Source of the DNA: Citrobacter sp. FP75
GTDB lineage: Bacteria > Pseudomonadota > Gammaproteobacteria > Enterobacterales > Enterobacteriaceae
Reading direction: 5' to 3'
NCBI RefSeq assembly: GCF_018342065.1
Contig: NZ_JAFDOE010000002.1
Location: 372,001 to 436,000 of the forward strand
DNA: 64,000 nt
In this document: positions 1 to 10,015 of the stretch, in pieces
Position numbering within the stretch: the stretch's first letter is position 1
How the letters are laid out: each line of letters opens with the position of its first letter
Position numbers and translations under genes: made by a program
The notes under the pieces: model-generated
Database searches by the model: none
The model's input: the letters and a program-made list of their open reading frames with translations, nothing else
What the model was told of the DNA's origin: nothing

Positions 1-83
1 GACAATCATTCCTTTTATTCCTTGTTTCGCTTATTCTAGCTGAAGCGTTTCAGTCGATTAAATGTTCGACAATTAATCAATTA

Positions 84-98
84 GTCGCAGTTTGCGAC
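84..98. promoter_or_regulatory. Perfect dyad upstream of epd
   Basis: GTCGCA-gtt-TGCGAC is a perfect 6-bp inverted repeat about 80 bases before the epd start, in the only non-coding stretch at the left edge (1-175). It could be an operator or a small mRNA hairpin. No known regulator is recognised from it. Confidence 0.3.
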
Positions 99-175
99 AG
101 GTAAGGTTTCCCTGAGCGATTTGCTGCATTACTCTGTCAGCCACATCGTTTCTGAGAAATCCTTGCAGGAGACCT

Positions 176-1195
176 ATGACCGTACGCGTAGCGATTAATG
201 GTTTCGGTCGCATCGGGCGCAACGTGGTTCGTGCTTTATATGAATCCGGGCGTCGGGCGGAAATCACCGTGGTGGCCATCAACGAACTGGCGAGTGCTGA
301 AGGCATGGCGCATTTGTTGAAATATGACACCAGCCATGGACGTTTTGCCTGGGATGTTCGCCAGGAACGTGACCAGCTCATTGTTGGCGACGACGCGATT
401 CGCATTCTGCATGAGCGAACACTCGATGCGCTTCCTTGGCGCGAACTGGGTGTTGACGTCGTGCTGGACTGTACGGGGGTCTTCGGTAGCCGCGAACACG
501 GCGAAGCGCATATTGCCGCTGGTGCAAAAAAAGTGCTCTTTTCACATCCTGGTAGTCACGACATCGACGCAACCGTTGTGTTTGGCGTTAATCAGGATCA
601 GCTGCGCGCTGAACACCGGATCGTTTCCAACGCCTCCTGCACCACGAATTGTATAATTCCCGTTATTAAATTGCTGGATGATGCCTACGGCATCGAGTCC
701 GGTACCGTTACGACGATCCACTCCGCGATGCACGATCAGCAGGTTATTGATGCCTATCATCCCGACCTGCGTCGTACGCGAGCGGCCAGTCAGTCGATTA
801 TTCCCGTTGATACCAAACTGGCGGCGGGGATCACTCGAATTTTCCCGCAATTTAACGATCGTTTTGAAGCAATTGCGGTGCGCGTGCCGACCATAAATGT
901 GACGGCGATCGACTTAAGCGTGACGGTGAAAAAACCAGTAAAAGCGTGTGAAGTCAACCAGTTGCTGCAAAAAGCAGCGCAAGGTGCATTTCATGGTATA
1001 GTTGACTATACGGAATTACCGTTGGTCTCTGTAGATTTTAACCACGACCCGCACAGCGCCATCGTCGATGGTACGCAAACGCGCGTGAGTGGCGCACACC
1101 TGATCAAAACATTGGTCTGGTGCGATAATGAATGGGGCTTTGCTAACCGTATGCTCGACACAACGTTAGCTATGGCTGCTATTGGTTTCAGGTAA
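176..1195 (+). CDS. epd: D-erythrose-4-phosphate dehydrogenase
   Basis: NAD-dependent oxidation of erythrose 4-phosphate to 4-phosphoerythronate, the first step towards pyridoxal 5'-phosphate; cytoplasmic. The 339-residue protein has the GAPDH fold: an N-terminal Rossmann motif ([16 protein letters not shown], residues 4-19) and the catalytic SNASCTTNC with Cys155. It is full length for the family (E. coli Epd is 339 aa). It is told apart from GapA by its divergence and by its place just before pgk and fbaA, the conserved epd-pgk-fbaA operon. The ATG follows a GGAG Shine-Dalgarno sequence. A gap of about 50 bases with no clear terminator precedes pgk, consistent with co-transcription. Confidence 0.96.
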   Translation: MTVRVAINGFGRIGRNVVRALYESGRRAEITVVAINELASAEGMAHLLKYDTSHGRFAWDVRQERDQLIVGDDAIRILHERTLDALPWRELGVDVVLDCTGVFGSREHGEAHIAAGAKKVLFSHPGSHDIDATVVFGVNQDQLRAEHRIVSNASCTTNCIIPVIKLLDDAYGIESGTVTTIHSAMHDQQVIDAYHPDLRRTRAASQSIIPVDTKLAAGITRIFPQFNDRFEAIAVRVPTINVTAIDLSVTVKKPVKACEVNQLLQKAAQGAFHGIVDYTELPLVSVDFNHDPHSAIVDGTQTRVSGAHLIKTLVWCDNEWGFANRMLDTTLAMAAIGFR

Positions 1196-1243
1196 GGCGC
1201 GTGAGCGCTTGCAAAACTTTAAGAATCAACGAGAGGATTCACC

Positions 1244-2407
1244 ATGTCTGTAATTAAGATGACCGATCTGGATCTTGCTGGTAAACGTGTTTTTATCCGT
1301 GCGGATCTGAACGTACCAGTTAAAGAAGGGAAAGTAACCAGCGACGCGCGTATCCGTGCTTCTCTGCCGACCATCGAACTGGCCCTGAAGCAGGGTGCAA
1401 AAGTGATGGTAACTTCCCACCTGGGTCGTCCTACCGAAGGCGAGTACAACGAAGAATTCTCTCTTCTGCCGGTTGTTAACTACCTGAAAGACAAACTGTC
1501 TAACCCGGTTCGTCTGGTAAAAGATTACCTGGACGGCGTTGAAGTTGCAGCCGGTGAACTGGTGGTTCTGGAAAACGTTCGCTTTAACAAAGGCGAGAAG
1601 AAAGACGACGAAGCGCTGTCCAAAAAATACGCGGCACTGTGCGACGTATTCGTAATGGACGCTTTCGGTACGGCTCACCGTGCGCAGGCTTCTACCCACG
1701 GTATCGCTAAATTCGCTGACGTAGCTTGCGCAGGTCCGCTGCTGGCCGCTGAGCTGGACGCACTGGGTAAAGCCCTGAAAGAACCTGCTCGCCCGATGGT
1801 TGCTATCGTGGGTGGTTCTAAAGTCTCTACCAAACTGACCGTTCTGGACTCTCTGTCTAAAATCGCTGACCAGCTGATCGTGGGCGGCGGTATCGCTAAC
1901 ACCTTCGTTGCTGCTCAAGGCCACAACGTTGGTAAATCCCTGTACGAAGCGGACCTGGTTGACGAAGCCAAACGCCTGCTGACTATCTGCGACATTCCGG
2001 TACCGGCTGACGTTCGCGTGGCAACTGAGTTCTCTGAAACTGCACCAGCAACGCTGAAATCCGTTAACGACGTGAAAGAAGACGAGCAGATCCTGGATAT
2101 CGGTGACGCATCTGCACAGCAGCTGGCTGATATCCTGAAGAATGCAAAAACCATTCTGTGGAACGGCCCGGTTGGCGTGTTCGAATTCCCGAACTTCCGC
2201 AAAGGTACTGAAATCGTGGCTAACGCCATCGCAGACAGCGAAGCATTCTCTATCGCAGGCGGCGGCGACACTCTGGCGGCTATCGATCTGTTCGGTATCT
2301 CCGACAAAATTTCCTACATCTCCACTGGTGGCGGCGCGTTCCTCGAATTCGTGGAAGGTAAAGTCCTGCCAGCAGTAGCAATGCTCGAAGAGCGTGCTAA
2401 AAAGTAA
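1244..2407 (+). CDS. pgk: Phosphoglycerate kinase
   Basis: Glycolytic transfer of phosphate from 1,3-bisphosphoglycerate to ADP. 387 residues, the usual bacterial length. Visible motifs are the N-terminal [10 protein letters not shown], the LGRP loop, NGPVGVFE and the nucleotide-binding GGGDT near the C-terminus. The ATG has an AGAGGA Shine-Dalgarno sequence. Codon use is strongly biased to preferred codons, as expected of a highly expressed glycolytic gene and unlike epd upstream. It lies in the epd-pgk-fbaA operon. Confidence 0.98.
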   Translation: MSVIKMTDLDLAGKRVFIRADLNVPVKEGKVTSDARIRASLPTIELALKQGAKVMVTSHLGRPTEGEYNEEFSLLPVVNYLKDKLSNPVRLVKDYLDGVEVAAGELVVLENVRFNKGEKKDDEALSKKYAALCDVFVMDAFGTAHRAQASTHGIAKFADVACAGPLLAAELDALGKALKEPARPMVAIVGGSKVSTKLTVLDSLSKIADQLIVGGGIANTFVAAQGHNVGKSLYEADLVDEAKRLLTICDIPVPADVRVATEFSETAPATLKSVNDVKEDEQILDIGDASAQQLADILKNAKTILWNGPVGVFEFPNFRKGTEIVANAIADSEAFSIAGGGDTLAAIDLFGISDKISYISTGGGAFLEFVEGKVLPAVAMLEERAKK

Positions 2408-2415
2408 GACACTAA

Positions 2416-2440
2416 TGGGCAGGGTAACCTGCCCAATTTT
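2416..2440 (+). terminator. Hairpin after pgk
   Basis: TGGGCAGG-gtaa-CCTGCCCA forms an 8-bp stem with a 4-base loop followed by ATTTT. The T-run is short, so this is probably a partial terminator or an mRNA-stabilising stem between pgk and fbaA. Confidence 0.6.
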
Positions 2441-2477
2441 CAGCGCGCTTTAGAGCACGCTTCAATTCTTTACACAA

Positions 2478-2590
2478 AATCATTCGAGTTGCATCAAGGC
2501 GGCAACAGAGTGAGTTCCCGGGAGCTTATTTAAGTAAGTGACTGGGGCGAGCGAGGGCAGCCAACGATGAGGCGGCTTGAAGGATGATGT
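2478..2590. repeat. Dispersed enterobacterial intergenic repeat between pgk and fbaA
   Basis: A structured, non-coding element of about 110 bases. Its ends are imperfect inverted copies (cattcgagttgcat... and ...gcggcttgaaggatga), and it has a central near-palindrome gcttatttaagtaag next to gactggggcgagcgaggg. It resembles a repeat family found between genes in E. coli and relatives; I believe it is the RSA-type element, from memory only. It explains the long pgk-fbaA gap. Confidence 0.5.
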
Positions 2591-2621
2591 GTACAACGGC
2601 CGAAGATACAGGACTCGTAAT

Positions 2622-3701
2622 ATGTCTAAAATTTTTGATTTCGTAAAACCAGGCGTAATCACTGGTGATGACGTACAGAAAGTTTTCCAGGTAGCTAAAG
2701 AAAACAACTTTGCTCTTCCAGCCGTTAACTGCGTCGGTACCGACTCCATTAACGCCGTTCTGGAAACCGCTGCAAAAGTTAAAGCTCCGGTAATCGTCCA
2801 GTTCTCCAACGGTGGCGCATCTTTCATCGCGGGTAAAGGCGTGAAGTCTGACGTTCCTCAGGGCGCGGCAATTCTCGGTGCTATCTCTGGTGCGCATCAC
2901 GTTCACCAGATGGCTGAACACTACGGTGTTCCGGTTATCCTGCACACTGACCACTGCGCGAAGAAACTGCTGCCGTGGATCGACGGTCTGCTGGACGCGG
3001 GCGAAAAACACTTCGCCGCAACCGGCAAACCGCTGTTCTCTTCTCACATGATCGACCTGTCTGAAGAGTCTCTGGAAGAGAACATCGAAATCTGCTCCAA
3101 ATACCTGGCACGCATGTCCAAAATGGGCATGACTCTGGAAATCGAACTGGGTTGCACCGGTGGCGAAGAAGACGGCGTAGACAACAGCCACATGGACGCT
3201 TCTGCACTGTACACCCAGCCGGAAGACGTTGATTACGCGTTCACTGAACTGAGCAAAATCAGCCCGCGTTTCACTATCGCTGCTTCCTTTGGTAACGTGC
3301 ACGGCGTGTACAAACCAGGTAACGTGGTTCTGACCCCGACTATCCTGCGCGACTCTCAGGACTATGTTTCTAAGAAACATAACCTGCCGCACAACAGCCT
3401 GAACTTCGTCTTCCACGGCGGTTCCGGTTCTACTGCTCAGGAAATCAAAGACTCCGTAAGCTACGGCGTAGTGAAAATGAACATCGATACCGATACCCAA
3501 TGGGCGACCTGGGAAGGTGTTCTGAACTATTACAAAGCAAACGAAGCTTACCTGCAGGGTCAGCTGGGCAACCCGAAAGGCGAAGATCAGCCGAACAAGA
3601 AATACTACGATCCGCGCGTATGGCTGCGTGCTGGTCAGGCAACGATGATCACCCGTCTGGAACAGGCTTTCAAAGAACTGAACGCGGTTGACGTTCTGTA
3701 A
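2622..3701 (+). CDS. fbaA: Class II fructose-bisphosphate aldolase
   Basis: Zinc-dependent cleavage of fructose 1,6-bisphosphate to glyceraldehyde 3-phosphate and dihydroxyacetone phosphate. The ATG at 2622 gives 359 residues (MSKIFDFVKPG...), the same as E. coli FbaA. The in-frame start 45 bases upstream lies in the intergenic repeat and is rejected. The zinc-binding HTDHC motif (His111) and GCTGGEEDG are present, as is the C-terminal GGSGST phosphate-binding loop. Codon use is highly biased, like pgk. A strong terminator follows. Confidence 0.97.
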   Translation: MSKIFDFVKPGVITGDDVQKVFQVAKENNFALPAVNCVGTDSINAVLETAAKVKAPVIVQFSNGGASFIAGKGVKSDVPQGAAILGAISGAHHVHQMAEHYGVPVILHTDHCAKKLLPWIDGLLDAGEKHFAATGKPLFSSHMIDLSEESLEENIEICSKYLARMSKMGMTLEIELGCTGGEEDGVDNSHMDASALYTQPEDVDYAFTELSKISPRFTIAASFGNVHGVYKPGNVVLTPTILRDSQDYVSKKHNLPHNSLNFVFHGGSGSTAQEIKDSVSYGVVKMNIDTDTQWATWEGVLNYYKANEAYLQGQLGNPKGEDQPNKKYYDPRVWLRAGQATMITRLEQAFKELNAVDVL

Positions 3702-3725
3702 TTTACGCCGTTCTACGTGACATGG

Positions 3726-3749
3726 GGCCCGCAAATGCGGGCCTTTTTT
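3726..3749 (+). terminator. Rho-independent terminator of epd-pgk-fbaA
   Basis: GGCCCGC-aaat-GCGGGCC is a perfect 7-bp stem directly followed by six T residues, 25 bases after the fbaA stop. Confidence 0.93.
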
Positions 3750-3891
3750 ATTGCCACTTCAATATACGGCAGGTAGATAATTCTGTGATCTGTTTGGCAA
3801 AATCCGGGTTTATTGTTTACCCTTGTCAGGTTGCCAGTTCCGTCAGGGTGGCTTTATTTCTCCCGTTTGGGTAAGCAAAAAGGAATAGTGA

Positions 3892-4749
<858 letters not shown>

Positions 4750-4764
4750 ATCCTCTCGCAAAAA

Positions 4765-4796
4765 AGGCTCACTGATTAGCGGTGAGCCTTTCGTTT
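4765..4796. terminator. Bidirectional terminator between mscS and the dctP-like gene
   Basis: AGGCTCAC-tgattagcg-GTGAGCCT is followed by TTCGTTTT on the plus strand and flanked by an A-run (AAAAAA) on the other side. It can therefore serve both mscS and the convergent gene ending at 4798. Confidence 0.85.
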
Positions 4797-4797
4797 T

Positions 4798-5847
4798 CTA
4801 GCGCATGGCTTTGTCAAGTCGACTGGCTACCAGAGGAAGCAGACGCTGGGCATCGCCAGCACTGTTTTTCTCCAGGGTAGCGAGCCATTTTTCTTGCTCC
4901 TGTTGGTAGCGGCTGGTCTGTTGCCAGGACCTGAGCTCATCAGGTGTCAGGAGTGATACCTGTGCCCCCTCTTTACGCATATTTTCGACCATGCTGTTGA
5001 CACTACGGTCAAGCATCGGCCCAAGCGCCGCAAGCGTCGTCTCACCTGCACGCTGGATCGCTGCTTTCTCCTCTTTACTGAGGTTTTCCCAGCGCTGTTT
5101 ATTCATCGCTAACAGGTAAACATGCCCCAGCCACAGTCTTTGGGAAAACAAAATATGCCTCGCTGCCTGCTGCGCTTTTATGTCATCGCCGCTGTCCAGA
5201 TTGACCAGTAATCCATTAAGCGTTCCTGCTTTCAATGCCTGAGTGATTTGCTCGTCCCATGGCATTTTTATCACGCGACCACCGGCATTTTCCAGATACG
5301 CCTGATGCCAAAAACTGGCGGTTCGCCAGGTTGTCCCTTGTAACGTATTTAACGTTAGATTTGGCGCGGTGCTAAAAAATGCCGCAGGGTAGCCGAGAAA
5401 GAATTGAAGATTAACCAGGTTGTTGCGCGCCAGTTCGGCTGTAAATTCAGGCAATTCGTTAAACACCTGGCTGAAAAATCTCACTTGCTTTTCACTGTTT
5501 TTCGGACCGAGGGGAAAGCTTTTAAACATCTGATGCAGCGGCAATTGTTGCGGCGTGTATTCTGGTACTACGACGCCAATATCCGCCACTTGTCCCTCCT
5601 GAACGGTGCGTAACGCGTTATAGCTGGTGGAGAGTTCACCTCCCCAGTGAGCATCAATGCGTATGCGACCCAATGATTCTTTCTCAATGGCTGCGAATAA
5701 AATTTCATTTATGGCACGCGTACGCATATTGCCGTACGGTTCGTGATCAGTATAGCGCAGCACAATTTCGGCATTGGCGGCGCTCTGGAGCATAATGAAA
5801 AGTGAGAAAACCGCCAGCAGGCGCGAGACTAAAGCGGTGAGCGACAT
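4798..5847 (-). CDS. TRAP-type (DctP family) periplasmic solute-binding protein, orphan
   Basis: Predicted periplasmic receptor of a tripartite ATP-independent transporter for an organic acid. The start at 5847 (GAGGGA Shine-Dalgarno) gives 349 residues with a clear signal peptide (MSLTALVSRLLAVFSLFIML...ANAE). An ATG 16 codons upstream is less well placed. Family features include GELSTSYNALRTVQEGQVADIG, FFLGYPAAFF, the TTWRTASFW segment that usually carries the ligand arginine, and GLLVNLDSG. The membrane subunits DctQ and DctM are not adjacent: mscS and argO flank it. E. coli has no gene here. It may work with a transporter encoded elsewhere or have a sensing role; the ligand cannot be read from sequence. 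Confidence 0.8.
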   Translation of the reverse strand: MSLTALVSRLLAVFSLFIMLQSAANAEIVLRYTDHEPYGNMRTRAINEILFAAIEKESLGRIRIDAHWGGELSTSYNALRTVQEGQVADIGVVVPEYTPQQLPLHQMFKSFPLGPKNSEKQVRFFSQVFNELPEFTAELARNNLVNLQFFLGYPAAFFSTAPNLTLNTLQGTTWRTASFWHQAYLENAGGRVIKMPWDEQITQALKAGTLNGLLVNLDSGDDIKAQQAARHILFSQRLWLGHVYLLAMNKQRWENLSKEEKAAIQRAGETTLAALGPMLDRSVNSMVENMRKEGAQVSLLTPDELRSWQQTSRYQQEQEKWLATLEKNSAGDAQRLLPLVASRLDKAMR

Positions 5848-5994
5848 GTGCGATCCCTCGTTGTAAATATTTGGGTAAGTATACGGAGTGTTCATCCTGG
5901 GCAGGCCAGGTCGTTTATCTTAAAAATGCATTAGTTATTAGCTATACTTATTTGTCATTAAAATTATCAATTTCCGCTAATGATTATCCCGCGC

Positions 5995-6034
5995 TATAGT
6001 CTGCGCTTAAGAGAAACAGTTCGGGACATTTAAC
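5995..6034 (+). promoter_or_regulatory. argO promoter region
   Basis: A TATAGT -10 box at 5995-6000 lies 35 bases before the GTG start of argO, behind a weak TTTCCG-like -35. In E. coli ArgP activates argO from the AT-rich DNA just upstream, and the stretch 5930-5990 here is AT-rich with TTAT/ATAA half-sites. argP itself is encoded in this window (14164-15057). Confidence 0.5.
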
Positions 6035-6670
6035 GTGTTATCATATTATTTTCAAGGGCTTGTGCTTGGTGCGGCGATGATACTTCCGCTCGGCCCACAA
6101 AATGCTTTCGTGATGAATCAGGGTATTCGTCGCCAGTATCACATTATGATCGCTTTACTTTGCGCCATCAGCGATTTAGTGCTGATCTGCGCGGGGATCT
6201 TTGGCGGTAGCGCCTTGCTGATGCAGTCACCGTGGCTGATGGCGCTGGTGACCTGGGGCGGGGTGGCGTTTTTACTCTGGTACGGTTTCGGTGCGTTAAA
6301 AACGGCGATGAGCAGCAATCTGGAACTGGCCAGCGCTGAGGTGATGAAGCAAGGGCGCTGGAAAATTATCGCCACCATGCTGGCGGTGACGTGGCTTAAC
6401 CCGCATGTCTATCTGGATACCTTTGTGGTGCTGGGTAGCCTCGGTGGTCAGTTGGACGTTGAGCCGAAGCGCTGGTTTGCACTGGGTACCGTTAGCGCAT
6501 CGTTCCTGTGGTTCTTTGGTCTGGCGTTGCTGGCAGCCTGGCTGGCGCCGCGTCTGCGTACCGCCAAAGCACAACGAATCATCAATACGCTGGTGGGATT
6601 AGTGATGTGGTTTATTGCTTTTCAACTGGCAAAAGAAGGTGTTGCGCACGTTGATGCGCTGTTCAACTAA
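6035..6670 (+). CDS. argO: L-arginine exporter ArgO (LysE family)
   Basis: Inner-membrane exporter of L-arginine and canavanine that keeps the arginine/lysine balance. 211 residues with about six hydrophobic segments. The family signature [19 protein letters not shown] lies at residues 11-29, and [16 protein letters not shown] sits in the middle. Translation starts at GTG (6035), the same rare start as in E. coli. The gene is nearly identical to E. coli yggA/argO. Regulation by the LysR protein ArgP and by Lrp is known in E. coli. Confidence 0.96.
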   Translation: MLSYYFQGLVLGAAMILPLGPQNAFVMNQGIRRQYHIMIALLCAISDLVLICAGIFGGSALLMQSPWLMALVTWGGVAFLLWYGFGALKTAMSSNLELASAEVMKQGRWKIIATMLAVTWLNPHVYLDTFVVLGSLGGQLDVEPKRWFALGTVSASFLWFFGLALLAAWLAPRLRTAKAQRIINTLVGLVMWFIAFQLAKEGVAHVDALFN

Positions 6671-6763
6671 GCGTTGTCTGATGGACAACAGGCTGAGATC
6701 CGCTAAGCTTGCCTGCATGCGCCCTGAGCTTCGGGGTAAATAATGAAACATGGAGGAACGACA

Positions 6764-7510
6764 GTGAAGTTCAAAATAATGGCCCTGGCGGCATTAGTCG
6801 GATTCAGTGCACTTTCGGTACAGGCAAATGAATTGCCGAATGGACCGCACATCGTGACTTCCGGAACGGCAAGCGTGGATGCGACACCTGATATCGCGAC
6901 GCTGGCAATTGAAGTCAACGTGGCGGCAAAGGATGCGGCCTCAGCGAAGAAACAGGCTGACGAACGCGTGGCGCAGTATCTTTCTTTCCTTGAACAAAAC
7001 CAGATAGCGAAGAAAGATATCAGTTCTGCAAACCTGCGTACGCAGCCGGATTATGATTACCAGAATGGTAAGAGTGTGCTTAAAGGCTATCGCGCGGTAC
7101 GTACCGTTGAAGTCACGCTGCGTCAGCTGGACAAACTCAACGCATTGCTGGATGGCGCGCTGAAAGCCGGTCTGAACGAGATTCGTTCGGTGTCGCTGGG
7201 CGTGGCCCAGCCGGATGCCTACAAAGATAAAGCGCGTAAAGCGGCCATTGATGATGCGATTCATCAGGCTGAACAGCTGGCGGCGGGCTTTAACAGCAAG
7301 CTCGGCTCGGTTTACAGCGTGCGCTACCACGTTTCGAATTATCAGCCGAGCCCGATGGTACGGATGATGAAAGCCGACGCAGCGCCTGCGGCATCGGCTC
7401 AGGAAACCTACGAACAACCGGTTATTCAGTTTGACGATCAGGTTGATGTGGTCTTCCAGATTGAGCCAGCGGCGGGTCAGCCAGCGGCAGCGCCTGCCAA
7501 AACCCAGTAA
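6764..7510 (+). CDS. yggE: SIMPL-domain oxidative-stress protein YggE
   Basis: Periplasmic protein of unknown mechanism, linked in E. coli to lower oxidative stress. The GTG at 6764 has a GGAGG Shine-Dalgarno sequence and gives 248 residues that begin with a signal peptide (MKFKIMALAALVGFSALSVQANE). The upstream ATG at 6743 would place the Shine-Dalgarno sequence inside the gene. The SIMPL domain spans about residues 30-220 (HIVTSGTASVDATPDIATLAIEV). The C-terminus is rich in Ala/Pro/Gln. Confidence 0.92.
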   Translation: MKFKIMALAALVGFSALSVQANELPNGPHIVTSGTASVDATPDIATLAIEVNVAAKDAASAKKQADERVAQYLSFLEQNQIAKKDISSANLRTQPDYDYQNGKSVLKGYRAVRTVEVTLRQLDKLNALLDGALKAGLNEIRSVSLGVAQPDAYKDKARKAAIDDAIHQAEQLAAGFNSKLGSVYSVRYHVSNYQPSPMVRMMKADAAPAASAQETYEQPVIQFDDQVDVVFQIEPAAGQPAAAPAKTQ

Positions 7511-7519
7511 TCTTTTCAG

Positions 7520-7544
7520 ACCCGGCTTATCAGCCGGGTTTTTT
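7520..7544 (+). terminator. yggE terminator
   Basis: ACCCGGCT-tatc-AGCCGGGT followed by TTTTTT, nine bases after the yggE stop. Confidence 0.92.
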
Positions 7545-7631
7545 CTGTGAGCAACTGTAAAAATGCGACCGCGTCGTGAGTCTTTTTTTTGTCTGAATGA
7601 GGATATGCCGTAGTGATTTTATGAGGTGACT

Positions 7632-8528
7632 ATGGATATTTTTATCTCGAAAAAGATGCGTAATTTCATTCTACTGGCACAAACTAATAACATCGCCAGA
7701 GCGGCAGAAAAAATCCACATGACCGCATCGCCTTTTGGTAAAAGCATTGCTGCACTGGAAGATCAAATCGGCTATACGCTGTTTACCCGCAAAGATAACA
7801 ACATCAGTTTGAACAAAGCCGGGCAGGAGCTGTATCAGAAGCTGTTTCCCGTCTATCAGCGTCTGTCTGCTATTGATAACGAAATCCATAACGCCTCTCG
7901 CCGCTCGCGGGAAATCGTTATTGGCATCGATAATACCTATCCGACAATCATTTTTGACCAGTTGATTAGTCTTGGTGATAAGTATGAAGGCGTGACCGCC
8001 CAGGCCGTTGAGTTCAGCGAGAACGGGGTCATTGATAATCTGTTTGACCGACAGCTGGATTTTATTATTTCGCCGCAGCATGTCTCTTCGCGCGTGCAGG
8101 AGTTGGAAAATTTGGCGGTTAGCGAACTGCCGCCCCTGCGCCTGGGGTTTTTAGTTTCAAGGCGTTACGAAGAAAAACAGCCGCAGGATCTGCTGCGAGA
8201 ACTCCCGTGGCTGCAAATGCGCTTCCAGAACCGCGCCAACTTTGAAGCTATGCTGGACGCTTACATGCGGCCTTGTGGGATCAACCCGACGATTATCTAC
8301 CGTCCGTACAGCTTTATGGCCAAGATTAGTGCGGTGGAGCGCGGACAGTTTCTGACGGTGATACCTCATTTCGCGTGGCGACTGGTGAACCCGTCGACGC
8401 TGAAGTATTTCGATGCGCCCGGTAGCCCGATGTACATGCAGGAATTTCTCTATTCGCTGAAAAATCATCGTTATACCGCCACAATGATCCAGCAGATTGC
8501 TGAAGATCGTGACGGTACGGCAAGTTAA
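7632..8528 (+). CDS. ygfI: LysR-type transcriptional regulator YgfI
   Basis: 298 residues: an N-terminal winged helix-turn-helix (about 6-65, ARAAEKIHMTASPFGKSIAAL) and a LysR substrate-binding domain. The ATG at 7632 has GAGG 5 bases upstream; an in-frame GTG lies two codons earlier. It is very close to E. coli YgfI and in the same place, convergent with scpC. The two coding regions overlap by 4 bases (8525-8528), leaving no room for a separate terminator. Its targets are not known; the neighbouring scp operon is the obvious candidate, by position only. Confidence 0.92.
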   Translation: MDIFISKKMRNFILLAQTNNIARAAEKIHMTASPFGKSIAALEDQIGYTLFTRKDNNISLNKAGQELYQKLFPVYQRLSAIDNEIHNASRRSREIVIGIDNTYPTIIFDQLISLGDKYEGVTAQAVEFSENGVIDNLFDRQLDFIISPQHVSSRVQELENLAVSELPPLRLGFLVSRRYEEKQPQDLLRELPWLQMRFQNRANFEAMLDAYMRPCGINPTIIYRPYSFMAKISAVERGQFLTVIPHFAWRLVNPSTLKYFDAPGSPMYMQEFLYSLKNHRYTATMIQQIAEDRDGTAS

Positions 8529-9991
8529 CCGAGCATCGATCCGGTCTCGATCAGGTTACGGTGAAGATCGAACGCATGACTGAGATCGTGATGAATATGC
8601 CCGCCGGGCGCCTGTTCCAGATATTGATTCAGGTACTCGCGGTAAAGCGGGTGCGCACAATTGTCGATGATGGTGTGCGCCCGTTGCAGCGGCGATAACC
8701 CGCGCAGATCGGCAATGCCCTGTTCGGTGACGATCACTTTAACGCTGTGTTCGCTGTGATCAACATGGCTGCACATCGGGACAATCGTCGAAATTTTTCC
8801 GTCTTTGGCAATCGACGGAGCCATAAAGATAGACAGATAAGCGTTGCGCTCGAAATCTCCGCTGCCGCCTATGCCGTTCATCAGGTTTACTCCCGCGACA
8901 TGCGTGGAGTTAGCATGACCGTAGATATCAAATTCCAGGCCGACATTAAGCGCAATCACCCCAAGGCGGCGGATGATCTCCGGGTTATTGGAAATCTCCT
9001 GCGGGCGCAGAACAATGCGGCTGGCGAAGAAATCCATATTGGCGTAAATATTCTGCAGCGAGGCGGCGGAAATCGTCAGGCTGGAGGCGCTGGCGCCGGT
9101 TATCTTACCCGTTTCCAGCAGATGCACCACCGACTCCTGCAGCACCTCGGAGTACATCATAAAGGGCGGTATATCCGGGTTCTCGCCCAGTCGCGCCATC
9201 ACCGCGTTATTGATATTACCGACGCCGCTCTGCAAGGGAAGAAACTCAGGTGGGATGCGCTTGTGCGCCATTTCCGCCAGCAGAAAGCTCACCACGTTAT
9301 CGGCAATTTTCTGGCAGAGCGGGTTGGTTTTATCTGACATACTGCCGGCATCGGGCAGGTTTGTTTCCACCAGCGCGACAATCTTTTTTGGGTCAATCTG
9401 TACGCACTGGTTGCCGATGCGATCCATGGTATGAAAAATGGGCACGCTGTTACGGCGCGGTGGAGCGCCAGGTATCACGATGTCGGCCAACTCCGCCACG
9501 CGCGGATTGTGATAATGATTCAACTCGATAATGACTTTTTTCGCCCGCAGCAGCCAGGTTGGTGCGTTGCCGATCCCGCTGGTAAGCCAGATCCTGCCGT
9601 CCGGCGCAATGGCTGAGGCTTCAATGACGGCAACATCAATCTCGCCAAAAAAGCCGTAATTGACCATCTGCGCCACTTCACTGAGATGGAGGTCAACAAA
9701 CCGTACCTGGCCCTGATTAATTTTCTGGCGTAGGCCAGACGAGGTTTGATAAGGCGCTCGCCAGGAAACGGCATCCGCCTCTGAGAGCGCATCATCAGCG
9801 GCGGCGCTAATTGATGCCCCGGTCAGCAGACGGATTTGAAAGGGCTTCCCGACCTGATGCAATTCGCTGGCATGTTGGGCAATCGCCGCGGGCAACGCTT
9901 TTGGCGAACCCGCAGGCGTAAAGCCGCTGAACGCCACCATATCATCATGCTGAATAATTTCTGCCGCCTGTTCGGCGCTCATCCGTTTCAT
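8525..9991 (-). CDS. scpC: Propionyl-CoA:succinate CoA-transferase
   Basis: Last step of the Sleeping Beauty pathway: moves CoA from propionyl-CoA to succinate, regenerating succinyl-CoA. 488 residues of the acetyl-CoA hydrolase/transferase family. Motifs seen are AFSGFTPAGSPKALP near the N-terminus, SGVGNINNAVM, and NGIGGSGDFERNAYLS near residue 385. It is the last gene of the minus-strand operon scpA-argK-scpB-scpC. The gap to scpB upstream is 24 bases. Confidence 0.94.
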   Translation of the reverse strand: MKRMSAEQAAEIIQHDDMVAFSGFTPAGSPKALPAAIAQHASELHQVGKPFQIRLLTGASISAAADDALSEADAVSWRAPYQTSSGLRQKINQGQVRFVDLHLSEVAQMVNYGFFGEIDVAVIEASAIAPDGRIWLTSGIGNAPTWLLRAKKVIIELNHYHNPRVAELADIVIPGAPPRRNSVPIFHTMDRIGNQCVQIDPKKIVALVETNLPDAGSMSDKTNPLCQKIADNVVSFLLAEMAHKRIPPEFLPLQSGVGNINNAVMARLGENPDIPPFMMYSEVLQESVVHLLETGKITGASASSLTISAASLQNIYANMDFFASRIVLRPQEISNNPEIIRRLGVIALNVGLEFDIYGHANSTHVAGVNLMNGIGGSGDFERNAYLSIFMAPSIAKDGKISTIVPMCSHVDHSEHSVKVIVTEQGIADLRGLSPLQRAHTIIDNCAHPLYREYLNQYLEQAPGGHIHHDLSHAFDLHRNLIETGSMLG

Positions 9992-10015
9992 GGATTTTCC
10001 TTTAGCTGACCGCGA

